A stretch of DNA of 64,000 nt. It comes from Halomonas sp. (GTDB lineage: Bacteria > Pseudomonadota > Gammaproteobacteria > Pseudomonadales > Halomonadaceae). Shown here piece by piece: positions 8,961 through 17,149 of the stretch. Position numbers and translations under genes: made by a program. The notes under the pieces were generated by a model. The model saw only the letters and a program-made list of their open reading frames with translations, searched no databases and was not told the origin of the DNA. How positions within the stretch are numbered: position 1 is the stretch's first letter; each line of letters starts with the position of its first letter. The stretch spans positions 124,001-188,000 of the forward strand of contig NZ_JAJUFQ010000004.1 of the NCBI RefSeq assembly GCF_029263665.1, read 5' to 3'.

Positions 8961-9935
8961 TCAGCCCAGCGCCTGACGCAGTGCCTCGAGCCGCTTGTAA
9001 CGCTGACCGCGAGCTTCGAGCGCTTGATCCAGGCTGACCGGCACAAAACGCACCTTTTGATGGGGCTGAATCTGACCAATCAGATCCATGTCGGCGCTGA
9101 TCACGGTACCGATCATCGCGTAGCCACCACCGGATACCGCATCACGATGCAGCACGATGGGTTCGCTACCACTCGGCACCTGGATGGAGCCAATGGGATA
9201 GCAGGCATCGACAATATTGGAAGGGTCATCACCAGCACCAAAAGGCGGCTCACGCTCGATGAACTCCAGTGGCGTTCCTCCCTTGAAGCGATAACCGATG
9301 CGGTCCGCTTCCGAACCCACTGACCACAGCTCGTCGTAGAAGCGTTCGCGAGCGGCCGGTGTCAAACGGTGATCATAGATACCGGGGACCACGCGCAGTT
9401 CGTATTGCTTGTGATATAGGGGTCTCAAGGACTCCGGCAGGGATCGACCGACAGCAACACAATGCTCTGCCGGCAATACCTGCAGACGGTCACCCGGTTG
9501 CAGTGGTCGACCTTCCAGGCCACCGAGACTACCCAATGCATAGGTGCTGCGGCTGCCCAGGCGTTCGGGCACATCGAAGCCCCCTTCCACCGCTAGATAC
9601 AGGCGTGCCCCTGCTCGCACGAAGTCGAAACTCAGCACACTCCCCGCCGGCACCTCGATAACTTCATGATTGGGACAGACGACACCATCGATTTTCGGCA
9701 CCATCTCCGCGCCACCGGTGGCGATACGCAGGGTGTCATGAAAGCGCAGTTCCGGCCCCATCAAAGCGCATTCAAGCACCGCTGCAGTCTCCGGGTTACC
9801 GAGCAGTAGATTAGCGGAGCGCATCGACATCTGGTCCATGGCGCCCGATGGCGGGATCCCCAGATGATAATGACCACTACGCCCAGCATCCTGAATGGTG
9901 GTCGCAAGTCCCGGCTTGATCACTTCAATGCTCAT
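8961..9935 (-). CDS. pxpC: 5-oxoprolinase subunit C / biotin-dependent carboxyltransferase (KipA) family
   Basis: This 324-residue protein belongs to the AHS2/KipA family: MSIEVIKPGLATTIQDAGR at the N-terminus, GIPPSGAMDQMSMRSANLLLGN and the later YELRVVPGIYD block are family landmarks. With PxpB it forms the ATP-dependent complex that activates 5-oxoproline; the same fold is the carboxyltransferase half of urea carboxylase. Start 9935 is fixed by AAGGAGGT immediately upstream and by an 11-nt overlap with the end of pxpB, which implies translational coupling. The biotin carboxylase and carrier genes upstream favour a carboxyltransferase role over simple oxoproline phosphorylation (inference). 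Confidence 0.88.
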   Translation of the reverse strand: MSIEVIKPGLATTIQDAGRSGHYHLGIPPSGAMDQMSMRSANLLLGNPETAAVLECALMGPELRFHDTLRIATGGAEMVPKIDGVVCPNHEVIEVPAGSVLSFDFVRAGARLYLAVEGGFDVPERLGSRSTYALGSLGGLEGRPLQPGDRLQVLPAEHCVAVGRSLPESLRPLYHKQYELRVVPGIYDHRLTPAARERFYDELWSVGSEADRIGYRFKGGTPLEFIEREPPFGAGDDPSNIVDACYPIGSIQVPSGSEPIVLHRDAVSGGGYAMIGTVISADMDLIGQIQPHQKVRFVPVSLDQALEARGQRYKRLEALRQALG

Positions 9936-10830
9936 TGAGCACCTCCTTGACACGAGTGGCGACGCTATCGGGATCGGCAGTGAAATCATCCAGATCAAAC
10001 ACGAACTCGGCTGTTCGTGGCTTGAACTCACCAGCTTCCGCTGCGGCCTGCAAGGTGTCGTACTCCTTACGGCTGATCGGGCGGTGCTTGACGATATCGC
10101 CAGGCCGGAAGTAGATCATCGAGTCATCGATATGAGGCACGTTGCCAGTGGGGTCGTAGATTGGCATCGGCGTGACACCAAACATCTGGTAGCCCCCCGC
10201 CCCACGCACTGAATAGATGCAGCTGAAACAGCCACCGTAACCGACAGTCTGCTTCGGAGTATCGGTGCGCGGCCGTAGATACTTGGGTACCTGGATCTGG
10301 CGTTCGCGAGGCACCATCTGGTACATGAACGGCAAACCGGCAACAAAGCCCACCATCGACACAAACCAAGGGCTGCCACTGTGAGCCTCGATAAAGGCCT
10401 CGACATCGGCATAGCCATTGATGCGTGCAGCATACTCCAGGTCCGTGCCACTCGGATCCTGATGGCGGTCCCGGAAACGCATCAGTGTGTCATGGGTCCA
10501 GGGATCGTTATACAACACCGGTACCTCAACCACCCTCGTGGTCAGCCTCTGCACGGATTGGCTGGATACCTCGGCATCGATCGCCTCCAGCTCGGCCTGC
10601 AACTGGCTCACCGATATCTGCTGCGGATCGATGCGCACCTGATAGGATGCATTGGCCGGACAGATTTCCAGTACCCCCGGTAACGCCCTCTCCCGCAGAC
10701 GACCAGTGATCGAGATCGAGCGAAAGAAAGCCTCCAGTGTCATCGATTCGCTGAGCTCGACGAACAGGAATTCATCGCCCGCAACGCTATAGCGTGCCGC
10801 AGCTCTTTCCGTAACGGATTCAGCGTTCAT
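9925..10830 (-). CDS. pxpB: 5-oxoprolinase subunit B / allophanate hydrolase subunit 1 (KipI) family
   Basis: This 301-residue protein belongs to the AHS1/KipI family. It has an N-terminal ferredoxin-like part and a C-terminal cyclophilin-like barrel. The segment GAGGYQMFGVTPMPIYDP is the barrel motif; its GGYQ-G core is closer to my memory of the carboxyltransferase domain of urea carboxylase than to the SPGGW form usual in KipI. It is also longer than typical PxpB (about 220-240), with an extended tail after [17 protein letters not shown] overlap with the biotin carboxylase gene and 11-nt overlap with pxpC show one operon. The closer kinship to urea carboxylase is from memory of motifs and needs a tree. 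Confidence 0.88.
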   Translation of the reverse strand: MNAESVTERAAARYSVAGDEFLFVELSESMTLEAFFRSISITGRLRERALPGVLEICPANASYQVRIDPQQISVSQLQAELEAIDAEVSSQSVQRLTTRVVEVPVLYNDPWTHDTLMRFRDRHQDPSGTDLEYAARINGYADVEAFIEAHSGSPWFVSMVGFVAGLPFMYQMVPRERQIQVPKYLRPRTDTPKQTVGYGGCFSCIYSVRGAGGYQMFGVTPMPIYDPTGNVPHIDDSMIYFRPGDIVKHRPISRKEYDTLQAAAEAGEFKPRTAEFVFDLDDFTADPDSVATRVKEVLNEH

Positions 10831-12233
10831 GATGCTTCCTCCACTGATGAGGACCGTGGTTGAGACTGAGCTTGAGAGAGCGCCTGAGATTGGGTCTCCA
10901 GCCAGACTTCCAGACTGCCGGTGTGGAAATCACCGCGCTGGATGGCAGGATCATCCAACAGGCGGCGGTGAAGGCCCGCTGTGGTGGTAAACCCTTCCAG
11001 GCAGAACTCATCCAACGCCCGAGCTGCCCGCTTCAGTGCCGCCTCACGGGTTTCATCCCAGACAATCAACTTGGCAACCATCGAGTCGTAATAGGGAGGC
11101 ATGCGATAGCCTTCATAGAGCAACGAATCGATGCGAATACCGGGGCCGGTGGGCCAGATCAGCTTCTCCACTCGTCCTGGTGACGGGAAGAACCCCTTGT
11201 CGGGATCCTCGGCATTGAGGCGCATTTCCACCGCCCAACCGCGACGTTGGATATCCGCCTGCTGCAGTGACAGGCCCTGCCCCAGGGCGATACGGATCAT
11301 CTCTCGAACCAGGTCGATACCGGTGATCATCTCCGTGACCGGATGCTCTACCTGAATGCGGGTATTCATCTCGATAAAGAAGAATTCACCGCTATCGTCG
11401 TCATACAGGTATTCAAGCGTGCCCGCAGCGCGGTAGCCGACGTGCTCGGCCAGTGCCACGGCAGACTCACAGAGCTGCTGACGTGCCTGCTCGGAAAGTG
11501 CCGGAGACGGCGCTTCCTCAAACACCTTCTGACGACGACGCTGCAGGGAACACTCGCGCTCGAACAGGTGCACAGCACGCTCGCCATCGGCGAGAATCTG
11601 CACCTCGATATGCCGCGCCCGCTCAATATAACGCTCCAGATAGACGCTATCGTCACCGAATGCTGCACGCGCTTCTGCCTGAGCCAGCGGCAACTGCTCA
11701 CGCAATTCACTCTCGTTACGCGCAGTGCGAATACCGCGTCCACCGCCCCCCGCTGCCGCCTTGATAAGTAGTGGATAGCCAACATCACCGGCAACGCTTG
11801 TTGCCTCATCAATGCCAACCACCGGCCCGGGAGAACCCGGCACTACCGGAACACCCGCCGCCATCGCCGTGGCCCGCGCCTCTGACTTGTTGCCCATGCG
11901 TTCGATCAAGCCTGCATCCGGTCCCACGAAGACCATGCCCGCGGCCTCGACGCGCCGGGCAAATTCGGCGTTCTCCGACAGGAAGCCATAACCGGGATGT
12001 ACCGCATCGGCATGACTATCTCGGGCCGCTGTGAGAATAGCGTCGATATTCAGATAGCTCTTCGCCGCCTGGGCAGGACCAATGCACACCGCTTCATCCG
12101 CCAGTTGTACAGCTAGGCTTTCAGTATCTGCCTCGCTGTGTACCACAATGCTGGTCAGCCCCAACTCGTGAGCAGCACGTACGATGCGTACAGCGATCTC
12201 GCCCCGGTTGGCAATCAGCAGTCGACCGTTCAT
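10827..12233 (-). CDS. Biotin carboxylase subunit (AccC-like paralogue) of the pxp operon
   Basis: This 468-residue ATP-grasp enzyme would carboxylate biotin on the carrier protein using bicarbonate and ATP. It starts LIANRGEIAVRI, has glycine-rich loop AAGGGGRGIR, ATP-grasp residues in FFIEMNTRIQVEHPVTE and the FPSPGRV end block, all typical of AccC. The final 20 residues are a Ser/Gln-rich tail. Its place between a stand-alone biotin carrier gene and pxpB, with 4-nt overlaps on both sides and SD GGAGGG, argues that it is dedicated to this pathway and is not the housekeeping acetyl-CoA carboxylase subunit. The latter is normally in an accBC pair elsewhere. Confidence 0.9.
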   Translation of the reverse strand: MNGRLLIANRGEIAVRIVRAAHELGLTSIVVHSEADTESLAVQLADEAVCIGPAQAAKSYLNIDAILTAARDSHADAVHPGYGFLSENAEFARRVEAAGMVFVGPDAGLIERMGNKSEARATAMAAGVPVVPGSPGPVVGIDEATSVAGDVGYPLLIKAAAGGGGRGIRTARNESELREQLPLAQAEARAAFGDDSVYLERYIERARHIEVQILADGERAVHLFERECSLQRRRQKVFEEAPSPALSEQARQQLCESAVALAEHVGYRAAGTLEYLYDDDSGEFFFIEMNTRIQVEHPVTEMITGIDLVREMIRIALGQGLSLQQADIQRRGWAVEMRLNAEDPDKGFFPSPGRVEKLIWPTGPGIRIDSLLYEGYRMPPYYDSMVAKLIVWDETREAALKRAARALDEFCLEGFTTTAGLHRRLLDDPAIQRGDFHTGSLEVWLETQSQALSQAQSQPRSSSVEEAS

Positions 12234-12487
12234 GCACCCTCCCCACTGGTGTCGATCACCAGAATATCGTCACCGGCCTCCAACACTTGTTCATCGTCGG
12301 CGCGAACCTCTTGCACCTTGCCAGCGGCCTCGGCCTTGACCTCGACGAACTGCTTCATGACTTCCAGCAAACCGATGGTCGTGTTCACATCCACCGAGCT
12401 GCCAGGCTCGACAAAGGGGTCAGCATCCGGTGAAGGCCGACGGTAGAAGACGCCGGGAAACGGAGCTTGTTGAATATGCTGTGACAT
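12230..12487 (-). CDS. Biotin carboxyl carrier protein (stand-alone biotinyl domain)
   Basis: This 85-residue single biotinyl domain has the attachment motif LLEVMKQF, with Lys45 the predicted biotinylated residue. The consensus is (A/V)MKM; the position after Lys is Gln here, a tolerated variation. PGVFYRRPSPDADPFVEPG at the start is typical of carriers found beside LamB/YcsF and KipIA genes. It lacks the long N-terminal extension of housekeeping AccB. It carries carboxybiotin between the biotin carboxylase and the PxpBC-type carboxyltransferase. It overlaps the next gene by ATGA, and AAGGA precedes the start. Confidence 0.88.
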   Translation of the reverse strand: MSQHIQQAPFPGVFYRRPSPDADPFVEPGSSVDVNTTIGLLEVMKQFVEVKAEAAGKVQEVRADDEQVLEAGDDILVIDTSGEGA

Positions 12488-12509
12488 GGCATGGGTCCTT
12501 CATTCAAAA

Positions 12510-12521
12510 ATGTTGTTATTG
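12510..12521 (-). promoter_or_regulatory. CA-motif-like leader element before the biotin-carrier gene
   Basis: Minus-strand CAATAACAACAT, 22 nt upstream of the biotin-carrier ATG, is identical to the 12-mer before the permease gene at 8809-8820. Both sit in internal leaders of the same operon. This could be an Hfq-Crc-type site; the repeat itself is certain, the function is not. Confidence 0.4.
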
Positions 12522-12542
12522 ATGGGCAATTGGTGAGAAAGC

Positions 12543-13301
12543 TCACATCGTCCGCACTTCGATACCGGCTTCATCCAGGTGACGACGAATGGCCTTGAGC
12601 ATATCCAGCGCTCCTGGAGAATCGCTGTGTAGGCATACTGAGTCGCAGCTCACCGCCACTCGCTTGCCATTGATGCTCTCGACGACACCCTCGGTAGCAG
12701 CCAGCAGCACCTTGGCAGCCACCTGCTCCGGATCACGTCGTGCCACCTGGCGGACAAACACAATCGAACCGTTATCGTCGTAGTCACGATCGGCATAGAA
12801 CTCGTGAACCGGGCGCAAACCAGCCTGTCGAGCCACTTGGTCGAGTACTGAACCCACCAGGCAATAGATCGGCAGGTCTGTGCCTGATGCCACCAAGGCT
12901 TCACATAACTGAGACGCAAACGCCTCATCACGTGCCGCATGCATGAACAATGCGCCATGCAGCTTGAGGTGATGCAGGTTCATGCCTTCCCTATGCGCCA
13001 GCTCACGCAGCGCGCCCAGTTGATAGAGCACATCATTGACCAGCTCTTCCGGGGTGGCATTGATATGGCGGCGTCCGAAGCCGACCAGATCCCGGAACCC
13101 AGGATGAGCGCCCACGGCCACGCCATGTTTCCGGGCTTCACGCAAGCTGTGGGTCATGGTGGAAGGATCGCCGGCATGAAAACCTGTCGCGATGTTGGCC
13201 GAGCTGATCAATGCCATAATGTCGTCATCGACCCCCTCCCCGATCAGCCATGAGCCAAAGCCCTCGCCCATATCGGCATTGATGTCCAGTACCGTTGTCA
13301 T
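12543..13301 (-). CDS. pxpA: 5-oxoprolinase subunit A (LamB/YcsF family)
   Basis: This 252-residue LamB/YcsF protein opens with DINADMGEGFG and contains SANIATGFHAGDPSTM, VGAHPGFRDLVGFGRR, LKLHGALF and CDSVCLHSDSPGA, all hallmark blocks. PxpA is the subunit that opens the lactam ring of 5-oxoproline to glutamate together with PxpBC. It is the first gene of the operon, 55 nt before the biotin carrier. The start at 13301 is chosen because GGAG precedes it and the conserved core begins at once; an upstream in-frame start would add nine residues with no support. Confidence 0.92.
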   Translation of the reverse strand: MTTVLDINADMGEGFGSWLIGEGVDDDIMALISSANIATGFHAGDPSTMTHSLREARKHGVAVGAHPGFRDLVGFGRRHINATPEELVNDVLYQLGALRELAHREGMNLHHLKLHGALFMHAARDEAFASQLCEALVASGTDLPIYCLVGSVLDQVARQAGLRPVHEFYADRDYDDNGSIVFVRQVARRDPEQVAAKVLLAATEGVVESINGKRVAVSCDSVCLHSDSPGALDMLKAIRRHLDEAGIEVRTM

Positions 13302-13426
13302 TGTGAGTCTCCGTCTTTCGGTACTCACAGGTGTATCTCAGCCCTTTTATCTTTGGAATTATTCATTCTTGTTTGGCATTATCAAAAAATCCGAACACCA
13401 AGCCTAAACTCAGTGGACATCAGGTC
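13302..13426. promoter_or_regulatory. Divergent promoter region between pxpA operon and LysR regulator
   Basis: This 125-nt AT-rich gap separates the start of pxpA (minus) from the start of the LysR gene (plus), the usual site for a LysR-type regulator to bind and control both sides. I see AT-rich stretches (ATTATTCATTC, GGCATTATCAAAAAAT) but no clean T-N11-A palindrome that I would mark as the operator. Confidence 0.5.
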
Positions 13427-14332
13427 ATGGCCAGAACTCCTTCACTGCGAAAGCTACGTTATTTTGTGGCCGTTGCTGAAAGCGGCAAAGTCACCCAGGC
13501 CGCGGTCGACCTGAATGTCTCACAGTCCTCCATCACCACTGGCGTCCGGGAAATCGAGGAAGAACTGGGGGTCAAATTATTCGATCGTCAGGCTCAGGGC
13601 ATGCTGCTGACCCGCGAAGGCACCCGTTTTCTGCAACAGGTTCGGCATGTGTTCCAGGCGGTGGACGAAGCCTTCGATAGCACAAGGGTGCATTCCCCCA
13701 CGCTGACTGGCCGACTGGAGCTGGCCATGAGCTACACCGTGGCCGGTTACTTCCTGCCACCCTTGCTGGCTCAATTCCAACGCCGCTATCCGGGGGTCGA
13801 AGTACGCTTGCATGAGGCTTCAAGGCCGGTCATTCAATCGGGGCTGAAAAGTGGGACGTTTGATCTAGCCATCATGCTGGTCTCCAATCTAGAGCCCGAC
13901 ACGTCGCTGGAAACACACCTGTTGATTCGCTCGCCGAGGCGGCTATGGGTCGGAAGTCACCATCCGCTTTTGGGACATCGGCAGGTAGGCCTGGAAGATG
14001 TCGCCCAGGAGCCATACATCATGCTCAATGTCGACGAAGCTGAGCAGACAGCGCTCAAATACTGGGCTCCCAGCGGCCTGGCTCCACGCACACTGTTCAG
14101 TACATCATCGGTGGAGGCAGTGCGTAGCCTGGTGGCCAATGGCGCGGGTATCAGCATTCTTTCGGATATGGTCTACCGTCCATGGTCACTGGAAGGGCGA
14201 CGTATCGAGCACATCGATCTCAGCACCCCGATTCCGACCATGGACGTGGGACTGGCCTGGGATGCTGGACGAGGCCTAACGCCCACGGCGCAGGCGTTTC
14301 ATGATGCTCTGATCGAGATGATGGCGGGATAG
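13427..14332 (+). CDS. LysR-family transcriptional regulator of the pxp operon
   Basis: The 301-residue protein has an N-terminal winged helix-turn-helix at residues 5-64 (YFVAVAESGKVTQAA then LNVSQSSITTGVREIEEELG and LFDR). A LysR substrate-binding domain follows. The start at 13427 puts MARTPSLRKLRYFV at the N-terminus as is normal; an upstream in-frame ATG at 13331 would add 32 atypical residues. Divergent placement next to pxpA is the classic arrangement for a local activator, so the inducer may be the substrate of the operon. Regulation is inferred from position only. Confidence 0.88.
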   Translation: MARTPSLRKLRYFVAVAESGKVTQAAVDLNVSQSSITTGVREIEEELGVKLFDRQAQGMLLTREGTRFLQQVRHVFQAVDEAFDSTRVHSPTLTGRLELAMSYTVAGYFLPPLLAQFQRRYPGVEVRLHEASRPVIQSGLKSGTFDLAIMLVSNLEPDTSLETHLLIRSPRRLWVGSHHPLLGHRQVGLEDVAQEPYIMLNVDEAEQTALKYWAPSGLAPRTLFSTSSVEAVRSLVANGAGISILSDMVYRPWSLEGRRIEHIDLSTPIPTMDVGLAWDAGRGLTPTAQAFHDALIEMMAG

Positions 14333-14350
14333 TCGAGCCGATCTATTCAT

Positions 14351-14371
14351 AGCTCGTAGCTCGTAGCTCGT
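14351..14371. repeat. Three tandem copies of a 7-bp repeat
   Basis: AGCTCGT is repeated three times without interruption between the convergent ends of the LysR gene and the ycgN-like gene, abutting the stop codon of the latter. It is a small simple-sequence repeat; no function is proposed. Confidence 0.8.
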
Positions 14372-14820
14372 TAATCATCGATGGGAATGATGGCGATGAT
14401 ATGGTCTTCGTAGTGTTCTTCCCGTACCCCATCCTGGGAGACGGCGAAAGAACGCACGCTGATACCCTTGCGATGCACACGCTCACGGTCACCGCTGATC
14501 AGGTGGTGCCAACCGGCCAGCTTGCGCCCTTCCGCCAGACGGCGATAGGCACAGGAATGCGGCAGCCACTTGAACTGCCCGACAAGCGCTGGAGTCAACT
14601 GAGTGCAATCCGGCACCTTGTTGAAACGGTTGGGATAGTCGCTGCAGCGACAAGAGCCGATGTCGAGCAATGTGCACGCCAGATTGAGAATGGCCAGGTC
14701 GCCGCTCTCTTCGTCCTGAAACTTGAGCAGGCAGCATTGGCCGCAGCCGTCGCACAGAGCCTCCCATTCCTCCGGGGTCAACTCATCGAGCGCATAGCGC
14801 TCCCAGAAACGTTCTCTCAT
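14371..14820 (-). CDS. YcgN-family cysteine cluster protein (UPF0260)
   Basis: The 149-residue protein has the Cys cluster CDGCGQCCLL near residue 25 and further Cys in SCRCSDYPNR, VPDC and HSCAYR. This pattern defines YcgN, a small cytosolic family thought to bind Zn or an Fe-S cluster, function unknown. Length matches the family exactly. The start at 14820 is the conserved MRERFWERYALDELTP; the reading frame is open further upstream but that part has no family likeness. It lies downstream of ycgL, as in many gammaproteobacteria. Confidence 0.9.
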   Translation of the reverse strand: MRERFWERYALDELTPEEWEALCDGCGQCCLLKFQDEESGDLAILNLACTLLDIGSCRCSDYPNRFNKVPDCTQLTPALVGQFKWLPHSCAYRRLAEGRKLAGWHHLISGDRERVHRKGISVRSFAVSQDGVREEHYEDHIIAIIPIDD

Positions 14821-14881
14821 ATTACTGTCACGGAGTTGTGGTCTGCCCTTTCTACGCGAGCCTGGACCAGAAGGTGGAAAT

Positions 14882-15190
14882 TCAATAACGCGCTTCGGTA
14901 GGAGTGCGATACAGGTCAAGCATGTAGTCTTCCTTGGCAGGAGGCATCTGCAGGTAGAAGCCCTGTTCGGCAATGGCCTCCATCACTGCGGCTCCACTGG
15001 TTCGCGCCAACGTCTTGTCAGCCGTCAGGATCATGGTCATCGCAGGAATAGCCTTGCCAAAATGTTCCAGCAACGCCTCGGGAACCTCTGTGAGGCCCTT
15101 GCGCTTGTCCACGTAGAGATACATCTCTTCCTTGCGTGAGCTCTTGTAGATCTCACACAGCAGCTTGTCTTTCATCGTTACTTTGGCCAT
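14882..15190 (-). CDS. YcgL-domain protein
   Basis: The 102-residue product carries the YcgL signature CEIYKSSRKEEMYLYVD followed by LTEVPEALLEHFGKA. YcgL is a small conserved gammaproteobacterial protein of unknown role, found next to rnd and ycgN as here. The start could be Met at 15190 (MAKVTMKDK) or Met at 15175; neither has a strong ribosome binding site and I keep the longer form. Confidence 0.88.
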   Translation of the reverse strand: MAKVTMKDKLLCEIYKSSRKEEMYLYVDKRKGLTEVPEALLEHFGKAIPAMTMILTADKTLARTSGAAVMEAIAEQGFYLQMPPAKEDYMLDLYRTPTEARY

Positions 15191-15309
15191 TCAAAGCCCA
15201 CTTGCACTATTGTGCCGTTTAAAAACCCATTGATTCATGATGTACAAGTGAGCCATTGGTACGAACGGACCTGGAACAGGATTTATCTCGTCGTTCTCGC
15301 CCACCGACA

Positions 15310-16434
15310 TCACTTGAAGCTGTTCAACGCTGCATCCAGTTTCGGATTGAGCAATTCGCCACGCCAGCCCTTCAGCAACGGCAGGGGCTCAGCACGCATG
15401 TTGGCAGTGACCAACGCCTCCATCTCGCGGCGGCGAAGCAGCACCTCCGCAGCGACACCCAGAGTCTCGGACTCTGCATTGACCACCTGCTTGAGGGCTT
15501 TCATGCGCTTCTTGAACGGAGGCAGGCTTGGTGACAGGGAAGCGGTTGGCAAGTCTGCCACTTCTGTGTGGCGAGCCTGCTTGACCATGGCCAGCAACAC
15601 ATCCCCTTCGCGCTTGATCAGCGTTGGCTTCACCCCCTCCACTTCTGCCAGTTCAAAGCGATTTTCCGGCATCCGTTCGGCGATCGCATACAACACCCGA
15701 TCGTGAACCACCCAGCCCCGGGGCAGGTTCCTCTCACGCGCTTCGCCTTCCCGCCAGGTCGTCATCAGCCGATAGGCCTCGACTTGCTGAGGCTTGAGGC
15801 GCCAGAGCTGTCGTTGGCGCAGATACCACTGGCCGTCACCCTCTTCTGTACGCTGAGATTGAGCCACCAGCTCAGCGCAATCGGCCATCACCCAGTCGAG
15901 GCGCTCAAGGCGCGACAAGGCTGCCTGCTGGTGTTTCCATACCTCGAGCAAGAACACCACGTCCATGGCGGCATAGCTCAACTGAGCATCGCTCAGCGGC
16001 CTCTCCAGCCAGTTGGAGCGCGTCTCGTCCTTGGGCAAGGTCTGCCCGATCCAGTGCTCGACCAGGCGCTGATAGCCGATAGCGGCATCTTCACCTAGCA
16101 GGCTCTGCGCCACTTGGGTATCTACCAGAGGGGTTGGCAATACTCCCGCCCAGTGCTCGAAGACTTCCAGGTCTTCACTGCTGGCATGAAGCAGCTTGAT
16201 CGCACTGCCCGTCAGGAGACGACGAAAAGCATCCGTGCAATCCACTGCCAACGGATCAATCAAGTAAGCAGGGCCACCACCGCAGACCTGGATGAGGGCG
16301 GGGACAGGAAAAAAGCTCTTCTCACGGAAGAACTCGGTATCCAGGGCCAGTACAGAGGCATCATCAAGCGCCTGACAGACAGCGTCCAGTGCGTCAGGAG
16401 TATCGATCCATCGAATATCAGGGGAAACAGGCAT
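15310..16434 (-). CDS. rnd: Ribonuclease D
   Basis: This 374-residue 3'-5' exoribonuclease acts in tRNA 3'-end maturation. The N-terminal DEDDy nuclease domain shows LDTEFFREKSF (Asp, Glu), a middle Asp in ASSEDLEVF, VDTQVAQ and YAAMDVVFL (Tyr and Asp). One or two HRDC domains follow (RLMTTWREGEARERNLPRG). Length fits the family (about 370-380). It is upstream of ycgL and ycgN on the same strand, 119 nt from ycgL, a conserved neighbourhood. No strong ribosome binding site is seen at the start. Confidence 0.92.
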   Translation of the reverse strand: MPVSPDIRWIDTPDALDAVCQALDDASVLALDTEFFREKSFFPVPALIQVCGGGPAYLIDPLAVDCTDAFRRLLTGSAIKLLHASSEDLEVFEHWAGVLPTPLVDTQVAQSLLGEDAAIGYQRLVEHWIGQTLPKDETRSNWLERPLSDAQLSYAAMDVVFLLEVWKHQQAALSRLERLDWVMADCAELVAQSQRTEEGDGQWYLRQRQLWRLKPQQVEAYRLMTTWREGEARERNLPRGWVVHDRVLYAIAERMPENRFELAEVEGVKPTLIKREGDVLLAMVKQARHTEVADLPTASLSPSLPPFKKRMKALKQVVNAESETLGVAAEVLLRRREMEALVTANMRAEPLPLLKGWRGELLNPKLDAALNSFK

Positions 16435-16460
16435 TCAAGTGTCCAGCTGGATGAAGAATA

Positions 16461-17066
16461 TCACTCACCGAGAAACGGCAAGCGACCAGAGAAGGCGCGA
16501 CTCAGGGTACCGCCATCGACGTACTCAAGTTCACCGCCCATGGGAACACCATAGGCCAATCGCGACAGGCGCGCGCCATGGCGCTGGATCTGAGCGGCGA
16601 TGTAGTGGGCAGTGGCTTCACCTTCCACAGTAGGATTGGTGGCCAGCACAACCTCCTGCACCTGCCCCTCTTCCATCAAGGCATCCAGTTGATCGAGACC
16701 GATATCCTCGGGGCCAATACCATCGAGCGGCGAAAGGTGTCCATGCAGGACGAAGTAACGGCCCTGATAACCACCAGCGTCTTCGATCGCCAGCATGTCT
16801 GCCGGTGACTCGACGACACAGAGCAGGCTGTCATCACGACGGGGGCTTTGACATAGGCCGCATAACGGCTCTTCGGTCAACGTTCGGCAACGCTGACAGT
16901 AGCCCACGCGCTCCACCGCTTCTCGCATCACTGCTGCCAGGCGCTCGCCACCTTCCCGATTACGCTCCAGCAAGTGCATGGCCATGCGTTGAGCGGTCTT
17001 GGGGCCCACGCCAGGAAGCACACGCAGTGCTTCCATCAATTGCTCGACAAGAGGGGAAAAGCTCAT
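16461..17066 (-). CDS. recR: Recombination mediator protein RecR
   Basis: This 201-residue protein loads RecA with RecFO at gaps. It has a helix-hairpin-helix [12 protein letters not shown], a four-Cys zinc finger [16 protein letters not shown], a Toprim domain starting [10 protein letters not shown] and the conserved [16 protein letters not shown] near the C-terminus. Length is standard. It follows ybaB and dnaX on the same strand (84 nt and 94 nt gaps), the widely conserved dnaX-ybaB-recR order. Confidence 0.96.
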   Translation of the reverse strand: MSFSPLVEQLMEALRVLPGVGPKTAQRMAMHLLERNREGGERLAAVMREAVERVGYCQRCRTLTEEPLCGLCQSPRRDDSLLCVVESPADMLAIEDAGGYQGRYFVLHGHLSPLDGIGPEDIGLDQLDALMEEGQVQEVVLATNPTVEGEATAHYIAAQIQRHGARLSRLAYGVPMGGELEYVDGGTLSRAFSGRLPFLGE

Positions 17067-17149
17067 CCGATTCTCAGTGTCCGATTACAGGGCCCTGGGT
17101 GACTTAGGGTGTAGGTGACCAGGATGCAGGTCCGGGAAAATATTTTGCC

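Noticed and set aside
10827..12487. Housekeeping acetyl-CoA carboxylase accBC
   Set aside because: The carrier lacks the long AccB N-terminus and the pair is embedded in the pxp operon.
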